Of a stretch of DNA of 37,614 bases, positions 37,136 through 37,614 are shown in pieces. The number at the start of each line of letters is the position of its first letter. The first letter of the stretch is position 1. The position numbers and the translations under genes were made by a program. The stretch spans positions 1 to 37,614 of IMG/VR virus record IMGVR_UViG_3300035145_000392. One strand, written 5' to 3'. Under the pieces are notes generated by a model. It was not told the origin of the DNA. It did no database searches and was given only the letters and a program-made list of their open reading frames with translations. This DNA comes from a virus.

Positions 37136-37612
37136 CTATCCTCGCATCAAAAATTCTTGGAATACTTCATTCGGTATTTCCAAAACATAGGTTGCGTTAT
37201 CCTGCAAACCATAAGAAATATAAACAGCGTTTTTACCAAACATCAAACCAGTTGCAAATTCAATATGAAATTGATTTCCTGTTACTGGATCTGTCTGAGT
37301 TCCCATGAAATGAAACTCTTGTGTGTGATGAACAATATTCCAATCATTGTCCCAAATAATTGCACGATGTACATAGTGACCATCTTTGCGTCCAAAAGTA
37401 TCACGCCCCAAATCAACTTCGTGAGTGATTGCGATTCTGCGTTCACCATTATCGATAGGAAGGATCTGTGTACCGCCACGAATGTCCCTAGGCATAGGGA
37501 TCTTCTTACTTTCATCTAGAACGACAGTTTCTGTTGTTCCTTCATCAATATTAAACTTAATAACTTCTGTGGGGTTAGTCCACTTAACGAAGTGGTAAGG
37601 CATGTCCAGAAC
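37136..37612 (-). CDS. GH130-like / beta-propeller glycan enzyme, 5' end missing
   Basis: The frame stays open upstream of Met codon 37603 to the window edge, so this is the C-terminal part of a longer protein. Visible motifs are Gly-Gly-Thr-Gln-Ile-Leu-Pro, His-Arg-Ala-Ile-Ile-Trp, Ile-Glu-Phe-Ala-Thr-Gly-Leu and Ile-Ser-Tyr-Gly-Leu-Gln-Asp-Asn-Ala-Thr. The phrase Ser-Tyr-Gly-x-x-Asp-Asn recalls the last blade of GH130 mannoside phosphorylases and propeller proteins fused to glycosyltransferases. It stands in one line with the FkbM and nucleotidyltransferase-cupin genes. Function by analogy only. Confidence 0.6.
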   Translation of the reverse strand, partial: VLDMPYHFVKWTNPTEVIKFNIDEGTTETVVLDESKKIPMPRDIRGGTQILPIDNGERRIAITHEVDLGRDTFGRKDGHYVHRAIIWDNDWNIVHHTQEFHFMGTQTDPVTGNQFHIEFATGLMFGKNAVYISYGLQDNATYVLEIPNEVFQEFLMRG

Positions 37613-37614
37613 TG

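Noticed and set aside
1-37614. tRNA genes, insertion sequences, integrase or attachment sites
   Set aside because: I saw no cloverleaf with a GTTCRA-type arm, no transposase or integrase motifs and no terminal repeats; a computed scan would be more certain.

Overview
The window is a piece of a tailed-phage genome of the T4-like (Straboviridae-like / marine 'exo-T-even') myovirus type. The minus strand from 22.5 to 35.1 kb carries the T4 head-neck-tail block in canonical order, read right to left: gp13, gp14, gp15, gp16, gp17, gp18, gp19, gp20, a gp67-like protein, a 76-aa protein, gp21, gp22 and gp23. Many accessory genes are of kinds common in marine T4-like phages: a DUF932 protein, a ClpP-like protease, a 2OG-Fe(II) oxygenase, a glycine-rich tail adhesin and an FkbM methyltransferase. 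The host is not shown by the sequence. Near-consensus sigma70 promoters and Shine-Dalgarno sites, Sec signal peptides and a possible lipoprotein are compatible with a Gram-negative proteobacterium; a marine source is inferred from the gene kinds.

Layout. (1) 1-3.7 kb, plus: the 3' part of a large tail fibre gene and a glycine-rich adhesin. (2) 3.7-11.8 kb, plus: early/metabolic genes behind sigma70-like promoters: RecB/Cas4-type nuclease, DUF932, NAD-dependent epimerase, lysine-rich coiled-coil protein, ClpP-like protease with an AT-hook-like tail, MetK, small conserved proteins and a 2OG oxygenase. (3) 16.6-11.8 kb, minus: a late operon behind a T4-type TATAAATA promoter. It encodes four proteins with Sec signal peptides (one pilin-like, one with a PapD-like pattern), a class 3 lipase, two membrane/coiled-coil proteins and two tiny genes missed by length cutoffs. 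(4) 16.7-22.5 kb, plus: about 20 small, mostly overlapping genes behind three sigma70 promoters, including an AbrB-like protein, a short adenine-methyltransferase-like protein, a DsbA-like DNA-binding protein and a kinase-like protein. (5) 22.5-35.1 kb, minus: the structural block with TATAAATA late promoters. (6) 35.1-37.6 kb, minus: a sugar-related module of nucleotidyltransferase-cupin fusion, TPR-FkbM methyltransferase and a GH130-like protein cut by the window edge.

The strands separate by expression class. Plus-strand genes use TTGAC-17-TATA promoters preceded by A-tracts. Minus-strand genes use TATAAATA late promoters about 30-50 nt before the start codon. Plus- and minus-strand units meet at about 11.8-12.0 kb and 22.46-22.52 kb, and both meeting points carry hairpin terminators.

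The most unusual regions are the late exported-protein/lipase operon (11.8-16.6 kb), the sugar module after the neck genes, and the complete phage MetK next to several predicted SAM users.
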